NCBI GenBank assembly: GCA_022414725.1
Contig: CM039462.1
Span: 8,497,212-8,561,211, forward strand
From: Microglena sp. YARC
Taxonomy: Eukaryota; Chlorophyta; Chlorophyceae; Chlamydomonadales; Chlamydomonadaceae
Direction of reading: 5' to 3'
DNA length: 64,000 bases
In this document: positions 1 through 10,862 of the stretch, piece by piece
Numbering within the stretch: the stretch's first letter is position 1
Layout: every line of letters starts with the position of its first letter
Position numbers and translations under genes: made by a program
The notes under the pieces: model-generated
The model's input: only the letters and a program-made list of their open reading frames with translations
What the model was told of the DNA's origin: nothing
Databases searched by the model: none

Positions 1-870
1 AGCAGAGCAGATCAGAGTACATCACAGTTCAGGATAGGTAGAGCAGACCAGAAAGGAAACAGCAAACTAGGCCACAGAGTTATTTATGTGAAGAAATGGC
101 CACCTCTATTTCACCACAATTGTGCCCAGAATCCAGGAAAACTACAAAATGTGATCAATGTAGTGGCAGGAAATGGAGGGGAGTGGGGGGAGGCGGGGGG
201 GAAGGGGGTTGGGAGGGGTGTAATCCCAGAACGATGGGTTATCGCATATAGCGAGAAATGACTCTGGAAAAAACCTTTTTGACGACAGAGGTCAGTAGAG
301 ATTAAACTTTAATAGGCACAATTCCGTCTCCCAAACTCACGCTGTAATTCAGGGCCTGCGGCAACGTCTGCTCCCTCGTCAACATCTTGGCGGTCACAAC
401 CTGTGTGTCCGATGTTTACATACATAGTTAGGTTGCAGCGTTAGTTGGGTAAATGAGGGGTCGTGTGTGTTGGACCGCGATTAAACTTTACGTTAAGAAG
501 TAAAGGTCCATGAAGTAGGCAAAAAGCAGAGTTGAGCATAGGTACAGCAGAGCAGATCAGAGTACAGCACGAACAGAATAGTTAGAGCAGACCAGAGTAG
601 AAATAGCTGACGAGGTGCGATCTGGTGTGTGGGGGGGTAACAATCGGCACAATATTCAGAACGATGGGTTTATCCAATATTGCGAAATATCACACTGAAA
701 AAAACCTTGTAAACCAGGGACGTCAGGGGTCAAGCAAAGATTAAGTTTAATTGGCACAGTTCCGGCTCCCAAACTCACGCTGTTCTTCAGTGTTTGCGAC
801 ATCGTCTGCGTCCCCATCAACATCCAGATCAACGTCTGCACCATCATCATCATCAGCGTCTCGAACAAAC
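1..870. repeat. Diverged tandem pair of a ~430-bp repeat
   Basis: Two copies of one module lie head to tail, at about 1-400 and 545-870. Each has an AGCAGAGCAGATCAGAG-type lead, then a 'gaacgatgggtt' segment (about 230 and 660), then a stretch ending near 'cccaaactcacgctgt' (about 330 and 770). A weaker third match to the last part lies near 3366-3440. G-rich spacer at about 178-218. No coding sequence is supported. Confidence 0.6.
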
Positions 871-2516
871 AAACCTGTCCATAATATTATTGCTGTTTAA
901 TAGGCCCTATATTATTGCTGTTTAATAGCGTCGCCCCGTTAGACGATACGGCCGATTTCCCGATTTTCTAAAAATCACAAATTTTAAAAATCTAAGAAAA
1001 TTTACACATGTAATAATCAAGGCCAGAAAACCTATATTATTGCTGTTTAATAGCGTCGCCCCGTTATTAAACTGGAAGTTTCCATGCAAGACGACCACAC
1101 CTTTGACGATTTCCCAGGCACTTCCAGCTCAATTTTTGAAACATTTGAAAAATCTAAATTTCGTTAATTCCATAATCTGATTCTTCAGGCATTCAAATTT
1201 TATATTCGTGAACTGCCTGGAAAATCACATTACGAATCGCAAGAAAAAAAAGCATTTCAAATGTATGAAAAAAATCGTTTTCAAACACTGTAATGTTTCT
1301 GTGGGTATCGCACGGGAAACTGGTGTTCAAATGTGCAAGTGTATCACTAATAATTAAGTTGGAGTGGCGACGTGTGGGATCAACTACCAACAGCAGATTC
1401 CAGGCAGCCTCTTGACTTATCAACTGGGCTATCTGCCCAGATTTGAACAGGTGTCAAATACTGATGGCATCAACGCCCAGGTGCACAAGCCTGCGCTCGC
1501 TTTGGCCGGACAGGCAGGCAGGGGAGCTGCCTAGACGCTGCTGCTCAAAAGTAGAAATGCAACAATCAAATACTTTCCTACAACCATATTTCTATTATCT
1601 GTTATATTATACATACAGTTCTCATGAGCGAGGTGTGGCAGGCTCAGGGAGCTGCCTAGAAGAAGAAACCAATGCATCAGTCCATATTGCGACAACGCCC
1701 TCCATAAGTTGTCCTTCTCTACAAACTTCTGATCCTGGGGCGTTCTTGGCCTGGTAGATGCTATCCTCTTGGCTATACACGATGAAGCGACCAGCCCCGT
1801 CTAAGCAGTTCCTGATATACAGTTAAAGGAGTAGAGAAGAATGAGTAAATGGACGTGGCACTGGCATTGCTTCTATTTTGTTGTGCCTCATGTTTGGTTG
1901 ATACAGTCAATTGTTAGGTGACATGGTTGTAAATTTTGTTTGTGTCCCATTCGGAGCAGCCAATTCACCATGTAACAAAGTACGACATTGACAATGCATA
2001 GGACCTAGGGGGGGGGGGGGGGGGGGGGGACAGAAAGACATATTTTAGACTGCATTATCGATAAGTTGTCCAATTCAGATGGGTGTTGGAATTGTGGAAG
2101 GCGAAAAGGCATGACAGAGCAAACAGAAAACAAGAGAAGGGGAACTTACTCGTAGTTTAATCAAATCTCTCAAATGGCTTCAACCTCCTGTTGGCTACCC
2201 CCCCTGTCTCGGCCTTTGGGTAATACTTTTCGCTCCTAGACACACGAGCCAGCAGGCCTACGGGGGCCATGTCTGCAGCTCCTTGCAGTTGTATTCCTTG
2301 TCCATAGCAAGCTGAGTGAGGATGCTCTCTGGCCCAATGTAAGAATTTAGTCTCTTTGTAACCTGGACTGGACTTGTCTCCTTCATCCTGACTTGTGAAC
2401 AAATGTCATAGAAGTCAAACTTAAGGAAGTAGCGGGATGTAGTGATATGCAGGGTTTATAGGCAAGGTATGCTAGAAGGTGGTGAAGTATGTTCCAGTGT
2501 GGGATGGTGACCGACG
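871..2516. other. Non-genic stretch with small repeats and a G22 run
   Basis: A short 'ttattgctgtttaatag' motif recurs at about 886, 905 and 1030. Isolated ends of MITE family A lie at about 1514-1555 and 1640-1665. A run of 22 G occupies 2008-2029. Short ORFs here (for example 2157-2402 minus) have no recognisable domain, so I annotate no gene. Confidence 0.5.
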
Positions 2517-3154
2517 ACATTACATTACATTACATTACATGTTATAGTCTACTTGACACCGCGAGGGTGTATGAGACTCTGTGCTTTAAACAAAAAGAAA
2601 AAGCACCCACAAAGCAAAAAAAACCATTACATCAGGGGTGTGTCGAGGACAAACAAACCAAACTCCCAACCACCGTTTTGGTGGCGTAGGTATTAAACCC
2701 CTTAGAGCCGGACCCAGATCTCAACCACTTACAGTGGCGGAGGTAAGAAGCTAACAAATGAGAAGTCACAAGAAGAAGAAAAAAAAGGGATGATAAATTA
2801 CGGTGCCACTAAGCAGTCCAGGGCTTCCTGTCTTGCTCTTCTACAAGTAGAAAGATAGTCGGCTAGGTTGCTCCAAAAAGACTTAGTGCCATTTCCATTC
2901 ATAAAGGTTCTGAATGTGGAATCGCAGAATTCCACATTCCATACGGTTAAGTTGGTATCCTCATGGACATGCCTATAAATATCTGTAAACAGCTTCTGGT
3001 AGCGGAGGCGAATATCATTATAAAAAGGGCACTCAAACATATGCATTTCATCCTCAGGTTTTTGGAACCCACACATTTGACAGTGTCTCATTGAGCGAGG
3101 GATGTGTGCTCTATCCACCACCCTCATTCTTTCTGTGTTCAGCCAATGGGACAT
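2517..3154 (-). mobile_element. 5'-truncated non-LTR retrotransposon (LINE) with TAATG-repeat tail
   Basis: On the minus strand a 118-codon open frame (3154-2798) carries a C-x2-C ... H-x4-C finger with the HCQMCGF and EMHMFECPFYND segments. This is typical of the C-terminus of LINE ORF2 after reverse transcriptase and RNase H. A ~260-bp 3' UTR follows, ending at 2517-2540 in a perfect (ACATT)n array on the plus strand, i.e. a (TAATG)n tail. The same 3' UTR and tail recur at 15580-15747 (plus), and the tail alone at 35695-35790. A stop codon lies just upstream of the first Met, so only the ORF end survives. Confidence 0.75.
2798..3154 (-). pseudogene. LINE ORF2 C-terminal zinc-knuckle fragment
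   Basis: This is the only coding remnant of the LINE above. About 118 codons are open, with the CCHC-like knuckle at residues ~25-42, then an amphipathic stretch and a natural stop. Reverse transcriptase and endonuclease are absent, so it cannot act alone. Recognition rests on the knuckle spacing and its position just before a repeat-tailed 3' UTR. Confidence 0.65.
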
Positions 3155-4560
3155 GACAATTTATGTGGCTAGTTGGGAAGTTACAAACAGCAGAGTACAG
3201 GATACGTAAGAATTTGTGCTGTCAATTCCGAAAACTGTCAAAACGTCACCCTACCTAGAACTCGCGGGAGTAAGACCACGGGAGCTTCTTCAAGGCAGCA
3301 TGTGGTTCTGTAAGCCATTTAGATGGGATGGAGGTTGATCGTACATCTCGACGTCAAGCACAGAACCTGCGAGTTTGTCGGAGGAAAAGGTAGTTAGGAT
3401 CAGGATCCGTGGTCGACGTACCCTCCTACCAAACTCACGTTGTTGTTCATGATCTGCGGTAATAGCCAGGAAAGACAAGAGCAGCAAGCGGATGCAAGGC
3501 AAGGGCAAGCGGGAAGCTGGCTGCTGACGGTCCAGAAATCGTGTGATTAACTAATGTTTTCGAAGGATTGCTTGAGCGCTGTGGGTTCGTGTAAGCGCGT
3601 CGAGCGACGTCAAGCAAGCAAGAAGATGCTAACAAGAAGTAGGGTTGTTAGACGAGTGCTTCTTCTTCGGAGCGTTGCCTTATGTGTTTGCTTTTAATAG
3701 ATAGAAGCAGAAATGAAGATATATGGAGCCTAAAAAACAGGAGGATGTAAATCCATTCGCACCTCAAAGCAGTCTTTCCTCAGCCGTTCCCGGCGTCGCT
3801 CATGGCACGTTCGCCGTTTCCTCGACCCTTGGAGCAGAAGCTGATTAGCCGCGATCATGAATGTCACCTCAACAGGAGCCCCCATTTCCAGGAAGAACCG
3901 GAACTTGTCGGAAATATCGGCATCCGTTATTGCACGATATAAATAAATACAACTGAACGACTTCAGGCGTGGTATAAGGATAAGATATTTTATTTGGGCC
4001 GCCCCCCAGAATTGCTGACGTCAACGATATCGTTTAAGGCGTAATCTAGCGGTGCCCATATTTTATCTGCCACGTCGCTACGATTGGCAGCAATACAGGG
4101 GTCCGACAGCGAAACACCTCAGGTCGACGGCGACGAAGCTAATACACCCTACAGCTGGCTTTCTGAACATTGTTATTTTAATTCTATATAGATACGTAGA
4201 TGCGAGGATCCTGCATAGATGCACGGATTAGCACGGTTTATGTATCGCCGAAGTACGACCAGTGCGGTGTAGAACTCGAAAATACTCCCCGGGATCTGCT
4301 GACTACTCACATCGTCAAACCGTTCAAATTGGCTTCGTCTCGCGTATATTTTTATCCAATATATTGCACTCCTTCATGTGTGGATTTGGCGCTATTTCGT
4401 GTCCTAGGTTTCCTCAAAAAAGGGAGGCAAAGGGCCAACAGACAACCAACCGCTCCAACTGACACCAACCTCGATAGCAACGCAGCTCAAGTAAAACTGC
4501 GCTGCTCGAGAAGTTACACAGTTGCCTGCGTTCGCACTAGCATGCGCTTTCCATCTCTGA
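3155..4560. other. Stretch with no supported gene
   Basis: Contains a weak third match (3366-3440) to the 5' tandem repeat. A 150-codon plus-strand ORF at 4200-4652 has no recognisable domain, and its end runs into repeat family M, so I do not call it a gene. Confidence 0.4.
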
Positions 4561-4564
4561 ACCG

Positions 4565-5525
4565 CACTACTCTGTATATGTTGACATTCCCGATTTGCCT
4601 TGCAGAGACTGTGCCTCGCCTATTCGCGTTCTCAGTCCCGCTCCTTCCTTGATTTTTACACTTCAGCAGATCGATTTATTGTCCTCCTTCTATCATTCTA
4701 CATCGATAGATCTGGCCCGTGCCAGTTCATCTGGGGTCGAGGCCGTATTGACAGGCTTCGATACTTTTCTGCCGTCGAGATGAGCAGGATGTCTTAAGGA
4801 CTGATCCCTTTTCCATGATGCAAAATTACGCTGTCGTAGAAGATAGTGAATCCATCCTGACAATTTCTGTCCGATGTGCCCAGGCGCAATCATCAAGGAT
4901 GCGGCTGATGCCCAAGGCAAGGCCCGTAATGCACTCCAGGATCCCACCTCTGTCATCGTGTCTGCCCAGACCACAGTGGAGCACTACTGATGCGTCACAT
5001 GTCATCTGTGCTATGTATACGTACAAGTAAGAATGTGTTAGTGGGTACCAGGTATGCTGCCCACAGGCACCTGGCAAACCACAGATGCCATAGTTTTTCT
5101 ATTCAGCTACGAGCAGCAGCTTCTAGGCAGCTCCCTGGGCTCTCTCTTTATCCAAACCTTACGCAAGCTAGGCTCTTGAAATGCCGTCAGCTTTCCAGAG
5201 CTACTGGAATCTTTGAGTTTGGCTCAGCGGCAGTCTCGGGGAGCTACCTAGAAGCTGGTGCTGATAGCCGAAAAGAAAAAAAGTGAAGTGTGCCTTATGC
5301 AGGGATGGGGTCCTGCTACACTTCCCCAGTCAGGGTTCTTTAGGGTGTAAGGTGTGTACTGCATCATTTAAGTTGGCCAAGAATGTAACGGAAGTGTACA
5401 TGACATCTCACCGCATGGGTAAGGGGTCTTCTGCTTATAGTCCCTTTTGCCTCATAGGCTACCCCGGACTGTAACACACATGCATGGATGGTGAGGATGG
5501 ATATTGTTGTGTGATAATGATAGTT
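4565..5525 (+). repeat. Interspersed repeat family M, copy 1 (interrupted by a MITE)
   Basis: About 0.75 kb of sequence is shared with 20905-21600 and 34290-35420. Landmarks are 'tctggggtcgaggtcg', 'caggatcccacctctgtcat' and 'agttggccaag'. One frame (about 4875-4989) reads like decayed protein: PGAIIKDAADAQGK, then LQDPTSVIVS, with mostly conservative differences against copy 3. No known domain was recognised. MITE A1 is inserted at 5089-5284 relative to copy 3. Confidence 0.7.
5089..5284. mobile_element. MITE family A, copy A1 (hAT-like)
   Basis: Family A elements are ~200 bp with long imperfect inverted ends: CACTGTTTCTTTT then GGCTACGAGCAGCAGC and TTCTAGGCAGCTCC at the left, and the reverse complement at the right. 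The best-preserved copy (54354-54556) has a perfect 8-bp TSD, as hAT transposons make. This copy sits inside repeat M. Confidence 0.75.
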
Positions 5526-5611
5526 GAATTTTTTCCTGGTGCCCTACTGGACTCTAAATGTGCCCGTGTGTCTGGGGCTACACAGCAGGGTACTTCCATT
5601 GACCAAATTGG

Positions 5612-5778
5612 TAGGGAACGGCAAATCATATGATGTTGACCAAAGACGAGTATGATATCATATGATATCATACAAAAACCATATGATTTAATATCAAATG
5701 ATGTGATGACCCAGGCCAAAGTTACCTAGTCAGACCGCCGGCATCATATGATACATCATATCATATTGCCGACCCGTA
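5612..5778. mobile_element. MITE family C, copy C1 (palindromic, TAGGGAACGGCA ends)
   Basis: 167 bp, beginning TAGGGAACGGCA and ending TTGCCGACCCGTA, filled with ATGATATCAT palindromes. Flanked by CAAATTGG (5604-5611) and CAAATTAG (5779-5786), an 8-bp TSD with one mismatch. It inserted into a truncated left end of MITE family B (5586-5611). The hAT assignment rests on TSD length and the TAGGG terminus. Confidence 0.75.
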
Positions 5779-5892
5779 CAAATTAGCCAGCCAGGTTGTG
5801 ACTATGTAGAGCCTGTATACTGTATACAACTAAGTGTTTGCACATAATCTGAATAATGAAGAATGGTGCTGTGCAGTTGTAAATGTACCCTT

Positions 5893-5945
5893 TGCGTTTG
5901 ATCAGTCCTGTACTGTATGACATAGTAGATGCTGCTGCATGCCAT
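5893..5945 (+). promoter_or_regulatory. Leader motif shared upstream of OPR-RNase H family members
   Basis: The segment 'tgatcagtcctgtact' followed by a 'tagtagatgctgct'-like box lies directly upstream of the decayed family copy here. It recurs 145 bp upstream of the intact gene at 40421 (about 40276-40325) and, more loosely, at about 25447-25480, ~850 bp upstream of the gene at 26302. It could be a promoter, a 5' UTR or simply co-duplicated flank. Confidence 0.35.
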
Positions 5946-8640
5946 TATGGATGCAGCAACAAGGAGGCTTCCGGACTTCAATCCTCAAAATATATGTAAC
6001 GCTTTGTGGGCACTAGCGAAAATGGACATTCCTTGAAGGGTGGATCAAGTATTCAGTACAGAGGATGTCTGACTTCAATGCTCAGAATCAGTCCAACTCT
6101 ATGTGGGCAGCCGCAAAGCTGGGTATTGAGGATAAAGCTTTCACTACTACCTGGTTGCGGGAGACTAAGCTGGAGCTACCTGACTTCAATGCCCAGGAGC
6201 TGTTGGACAATATGTTCGACAGGTTCTGGGCATTGAAGTCAGGTAGCTTCAGCTTAGCCGCTCTCAGCTAGGTTGTAACGAATACCCAGATTAGGTGTTG
6301 CCCATAAACTGTTGAACAGGTTCTGCGCGTTGAAGTCTGGTATCTTTTGAACAGCATGCTTGATCCAGCCTTCAAGGAATGTCCATTGTCGCTAGTGCCC
6401 ACAGAGTGTTGGCTAGATTATGAGGTTCAAAGTCTGGGAGTCATAGATTATGAGGGTCGCTAGATTAAGAGGGTCAAAGTATTAGGGTTAAAGTCTGGGG
6501 CCACCTGGGGGCAGCCGCAAAGCTGGGTATTGGGGATAAAGCTTTCACTACTACCTAGTTGCGTGAGGCTAAGCTGGAGCAACCTGACTTCAATGCCCAG
6601 GAGCTGTCGGACAATTTGTTCGACAGGTTCTGGGCATTGAAGTCAGGTAGCTTCAGCTTAGCCGCTCTCAGCTAGGTTGTAACGAATACCCAGATTAGGT
6701 GCTGCCCATAAACTGTTGAACAGGTTCTGCACGTTTAAGTCTGGCATGTCTTGAACAGCATGCTTGATCCAGCTTTCAAGGAATGTCCCTCGCTAGTGCC
6801 CACAAAGTGTTGGCTAGATAATGAGGGTCAAAGTCTGGGAGTCATAGATTTTGAGGGTCGCTAGATTAAGAGGGTCAAAGTATGAGGGTCGAAGTCTGGG
6901 GCCACCTGGGGGCAGCCGCAAAGCTGGGTATTGGGGATAGAGCTTTCACTACTACCTAGTTGTGTGAGGCTAAGCTGGAGCTACCTGACTTTAATCCCCA
7001 GGAGCTGTCGGACAATATGTTCGACAGGTTCTGGGCATTGAAGTCAGGTAGCTTCAGCTTAGCCGCTCTCAGCTAGGTTGTATCGAATACCCAGAGTGGG
7101 TGCTGCCCATAAACTGTTGATCAGGTTCTGCGCATTTAAGCCTGGCATCTTCTGAACTGCATGCTTGTTCCAGCCTTCAAGGAATGTCCATTGTCGCTAG
7201 TGCCCCATAAGTGTTGGCTAGATTATGAGGGTCGAAGACTGGGAGTCGTAGATTGTGAGGGTCAAAGTATGAGGGTTGAAGTCTTGGACAATGGACATTC
7301 CTTGAAGGGTGGATCAAGTATGCAGTTTTGCCTGACTTCAATGCCCAGAATCCGTCCAACTCTATGTGGGCAGCCGCAAAGCTGGGTATTGATGATAATG
7401 CTTTCACTACTACCTGGTTGCGTGAGGCTAAGCTGGAGCTCCCTGACTTTAATGCCCAGGAGCTGTCGGACAATATGTTCGACAGGTTCTGGGCCTTGAA
7501 GTCAGGTAGCTTCAGCTTAGCCGCTCTCTGCTAGGTTGTAACAGATACCCAGATTGGGTGCTACCCATGAACTGTTGAACAGGGTCTGCGCATTTAAGTC
7601 TGGCATCGTCTGAACTGCATGCTTGATCCAGCCTTAAAGGAATGTCCATCGTCGCTAGTGGCCACAAAGTGTTGGCTAGATAATGAGGGTCGATGTCTGG
7701 GAGTCGTAGATTATGAGGGTCAAAGTATGAGGGTTGAAGTATGCGGGTTGAAGTCTGGGGCAATGGACATTCCTCGAAGGGTGGATCTAGTATGCATTTC
7801 AGAAGATGCCTGACTTCAATGCCCAGAATCCGTCCAACTCTATGTGGGCAGCCGCAAAGCTGGGTATTGAGGATAAAGCTTTCACTACTACCTGGTTGCG
7901 TGAGGCTAAGCTGGAGCTACCTGACTTCAATGCCCAGGAGCTGTCGAACAATATGTTCGACAGGTTCTGGGCATTGAAGTCAGGTAGCTTCAGCTTAGTT
8001 GCTCTCAGTTAGGTTGTAATGGATACCCAGATTGGGTGCTGCCCATAAACTGTTGAACAGGTTCTGCGCATTTAAGTCTGACATCTTTTGAACTGCATGC
8101 TTGATCCAGCCTTTAAGGAATGTCCATTGTCGCTAGTGCCCACAGAGTGTTGGCTAGATAATGAGGGTCGATGTCTGGGAGTCGTAGATTATGAGGGTCA
8201 AAGTCTGGGAGTTGTAGATTATGAGGGTCGAAGTCTGGGAGAAAGGACATTCCTTGAAGGGTGGATCAAGTATGCAGTTCAGAAGGTGCCTGACTTCAAT
8301 GCCCAGAATCAGTCCAACTCTATGTGGGCAGCCGCAAAGCTGGGTATTGAGGATAAAGCTTTCACTACTACCTGGTTGCGTGAGGCTAAGCTGGAGCTAC
8401 CTGACTTCAATGCCCAGGAGCTGTCGAACAATATGTTCGACAGGTTCTGGGCATTGAAGTCAGGTAGCTTCAGCTTAGTTGCTCTCAGTTAGGTTGTAAT
8501 GGATACCCAGATTGGGTGCTGCCCATAAACTGTTGAACAGGTTCTGCGCATTTAAGTCTGACATCTTTTGAACTGCATGCTTGATCCAGCCTTCAAGGAA
8601 TGTCCATTGTCGCTAGTGCACATAAAGTGTAAGACAGATT
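5946..8640. pseudogene. Six tandem fold-back units of OPR-repeat gene fragments
   Basis: Decayed OPR-like coding sequence of the family intact at 26302 and 40421. It starts on the plus strand at 5946 (MDAATRRLPDFNPQN, matching residues ~130-150 of the 26302 protein) with a frameshift near 6030. From there it alternates: a plus-strand arm (DFNAQ, WAAAKLGI, WLREAKLEL segments) reaches a near-palindromic centre 'tgtcgaacaatatgttcgaca' and is followed by an inverted arm of the same codons. Centres lie at about 6202, 6605, 7006, 7466, 7942 and 8422, so units are 400-480 bp with arms of ~200 bp. Spacers repeat an 'attatgagggtcgaagtctggg' motif that is itself an inverted, expanded DFDPHNL codon run. 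Frames in both directions carry stops, so no functional protein is expected. Confidence 0.85.
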
Positions 8641-9295
8641 ATGAGGGTCGAAGTCTGGGAGCCCCCGTCTAGCTGCATCCATAATGTCATGGATCAGGTC
8701 ATTATATGGAACGCTCAGCGTTGCCATCGCCCTCGACACATTTGAAATGCCTTGGGCGATGAAACTTGCCAACTCCTGTTTGGTGCACACAAAAATCCCC
8801 TGTACTAAATCTGGTTTGGCTGGACCTCCTCCATTGCCCAAGGCCCACAACACATAAGGCAGAGATTGAGCATTCATGTTGTTCAGTTCACCAAGGGCCA
8901 ACACGCTCAGATCCTGCAGCATCTGTTGTGCAATGGCCTTTTGGTTCCGCCTACGCTAATTACCTACCCTGTCAATTGTGGTGGCAATTTGCCGATTGTT
9001 GAAGGTCTGCTTATGGGCGGTATTATAGAGTAATGATAACGCCTGGTGGGGCGTGGTATTAAGGGATCCCCGTCTTACGGCGGTAGGGAACGGGCTGCTA
9101 CTTTACCTAGACAAAGCTACCATGGCGGTTGACAGCGATCGCGAACACTTAAGCGCACCCGTGTGGATTTGAACCCGGCACTAAAGTCGCTCAAGGAGCT
9201 CTACCATTGAGCCATTCGTTGAACGGGGATTAAATGGGTCAGCGGTAATAAATTTATCCAAGAAACACAGATCTTGAGATATCTTTTTTCTCCCC
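8600..9295 (-). pseudogene. 5' half of an OPR-RNase H family gene, split by a SINE
   Basis: Minus-strand translation from an ATG at about 9295 reads MGRKKISQDLCFLDKFITA. A SINE (9030-9240) interrupts, then HKQTFNNRQIATTIDRVGN resumes, followed by a stop codon and MLQDLSVLALGELNNMNAQ. This tracks the N-terminus of the 40421 protein (MGRIMASTDLSGLD ... AMNRVGKLYRRNQ ... MMQDLSVIALREVN). It then runs through LPDFDPHNLSYTLCALATM into the fold-back array. The in-frame stop and the insertion make it non-functional. The related sequence at 9940-10036 lacks the SINE. MITE B1 sits 19 bp upstream of the old start codon. Confidence 0.8.
9030..9240 (-). mobile_element. tRNA-derived SINE, head type 1
   Basis: Read on the minus strand: a tRNA-like head (GAATGGCTCAATGGTAGAGC = box A; GGGTTCAAATCC = box B), then a conserved body (TGTCAACCGCCATGGTAGC ...) ending CCCCACCAGGCGTTATCATTA. 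It interrupts the pseudogene. A paralogous sequence without the SINE exists at about 9957-9990 (GGGCGGTAATAAATTGATCC), i.e. an empty site. Confidence 0.85.
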
Positions 9296-9313
9296 ATCAC
9301 GACATCTGTACAG

Positions 9314-9479
9314 CAGGGTACTACATGACGCCCGCTATTGCGCTCTAGTGCGCAAGGTTTTGGAGCCTGACTGCCCAATTTACGCAATTTTGTTAAATCC
9401 CTCTGGGCGCAGCGCACAGATTTCTGTTTTCATTTCCAAGCCAAAAGCGCGACCCAAAATGACAAAATGTAGTACGCTG
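9314..9479. mobile_element. MITE family B, copy B1
   Basis: Starts CAGGGTACTAC and ends GTAGTACGCTG. Flanked by CTGTACAG (9306-9313) and CTGTGCAG (9480-9487), an 8-bp TSD with one mismatch. The interior is GCGC-rich and diverged from other B copies. Confidence 0.65.
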
Positions 9480-9499
9480 CTGTGCAGGGTACCACTTCC

Positions 9500-9592
9500 T
9501 TGGGTGAGAATCCTCTCAGCATAATGTCAACTGCCTACAAGCCACCTCCCTCAACCCTCCTCCTCCTCCCATTCTGACTGTCCTGATGCTTA
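9500..9592 (-). pseudogene. 3' end fragment of an OPR-RNase H family gene
   Basis: The reverse complement reads 'actgtcagaatgggagg ... gggaggtggcttgtagg', matching the region just past the stop of the 40421 gene (about 42835-42885) and the last codons of the 26302 gene (ending GGL*). Only ~90 bp remain. Confidence 0.55.
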
Positions 9593-9665
9593 CCGCATGG
9601 AAGCTAAGGCCGACACAGCATACAATCAGCATGTTACATATCGCCTTACTGTCATGAGTGCTCGT

Positions 9666-9853
9666 CAGGGTACTTCCATTGACCGAATTGGCCAGCGCTT
9701 AAGCGCAGTTGAAAAAATATACGTTGTAGTGCAAAAAGCGCAAAAATTGCTTGCTGCGCCCACTGGGGGTTGCAAAAAACTGTGTGAAATGCGCAGTGGG
9801 GCTCAAAAAGGCAGTGCGCCAGCGCGCAAGAGCGCGCGCTTGGAAGTACCTTG
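9666..9853. mobile_element. MITE family B, copy B2
   Basis: 188 bp from CAGGGTACTTCC to GGAAGTACCTTG, with perfect 8-bp TSDs GTGCTCGT at 9658-9665 and 9854-9861. The interior carries AATTGGCCAGCGCTTAAGCGC and GCGCAG palindromic motifs shared by the family. The perfect 8-bp TSD supports a hAT-type origin. Confidence 0.85.
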
Positions 9854-9939
9854 GTGCTCGTGGCCCCTCTGGGTCCACGACATTCTAGCTTCACTTCGTA
9901 TCTCTTTCGTCTCGCGTTCCATCTCATCCCCTAACACGT

Positions 9940-10095
9940 ACCGACTGTTCAAGGTCTGCTTATGGGCGGTAATAAATTGATCCAATATGCACAGATCTTG
10001 ACATGTCGTGATTCTCCCCATCACAGATCTTGACATGTCGTGATTCTCCCCATCACAGATCTTGACGTGTCGTGATTCCCCCCATCACGACATCT
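9940..10095 (-). pseudogene. 5' fragment of an OPR-RNase H family gene with triplicated start region
   Basis: Minus-strand codons read MGRITTCQDLCILDQFITAHKQT, parallel to the start of the 40421 protein and the 9295 pseudogene. The first ~33 bp ('cacagatcttgacatgtcgtgattctccccat' on the plus strand) is present three times between about 9988 and 10090. The frame is lost after ~30 codons. Confidence 0.65.
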
Positions 10096-10109
10096 GTGCA
10101 GGGCTTGTT

Positions 10110-10500
10110 GAGGCCTACGCACATCCTTAAGAGCAGACCCCCTAAGGCCACCTTTATCCTATGGGGCAACAAGCAAGATGCCCAGGACTAGGAATAGGGT
10201 GGCTTCCGTGGGTGTGGACACATCAGGACAGCAGGGGACTACTTCTTGCCAAATTGGTCAGCGCTTAAAGCGCACAAACGTCAAATTGGTCAGCGATTTT
10301 TTGTGCAAAAGCGCAAAAACTGCGCGCTGCGCCCACACGGGGTTGAAAAAACTGCGCGAATCGCGCAGAGGGGCTCAAAAAGGCAGCGCGGCACCGCGCT
10401 GCCGTGCGCGCTTAGTAGTACCGTGCAGGACAGTCAGAGTGGGAGGAGGAGTAGGGTTGAGGGAGGTGGCTTGTATGCAGTTGACATCATGTTGAGGGGA
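10110..10500 (+). pseudogene. 3' fragment of an OPR-RNase H family gene carrying a MITE
   Basis: Plus-strand codons read RPPKATFILWGNKQDAQD and then stop, matching the C-terminus of the 40421 protein (RPKDPLKASFILWGSTHDAQDL). The following 'gggtgtggacacatcagg' matches both intact genes' 3' ends. MITE B3 (10231-10426) interrupts it, after which 'cagtcagagtgggagg ... ggtggcttgta' resumes. Confidence 0.75.
10231..10426. mobile_element. MITE family B, copy B3
   Basis: Ends GCAGGGGACTAC ... GTAGTACCGTGC. GGACA repeats on both sides (10226-10230 and 10428-10432). It splits the 3' family remnant, so it inserted after that remnant formed. Confidence 0.75.
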
Positions 10501-10862
10501 TTCTTGTGAAAAGAATACTCATTAGTTGTTACCAAGTGCGCCATACTATAAGTATGGCAGTACACCTAGGTTAGGTTCTACAGTGCGCCTGCAGGGTAAA
10601 GCCGACAGGTAGCACGCGGCTTGTGGCTTGGCCTGGGAGTCACCCAGGCCGACCACGCAGCGCTCATGCGAGCCTTGTAACACGTCATGCTACAGCTATA
10701 TACAGTAGCATAACAATTCTCACCCAATTAAGTGGTACTCACGAAATTCATGAATGCCCTGTTTACCACACGATAGCTAAGCCGGACACAGCGTACTTCC
10801 TTTTAATGTGAATACTTGGAAGTACAGTAGGCTGACATGCATGTTACCTACTGGTGCCACTA

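Noticed and set aside
4200..4652. 150-codon plus-strand ORF as a gene
   Set aside because: No recognisable domain, and its last part is repeat family M.
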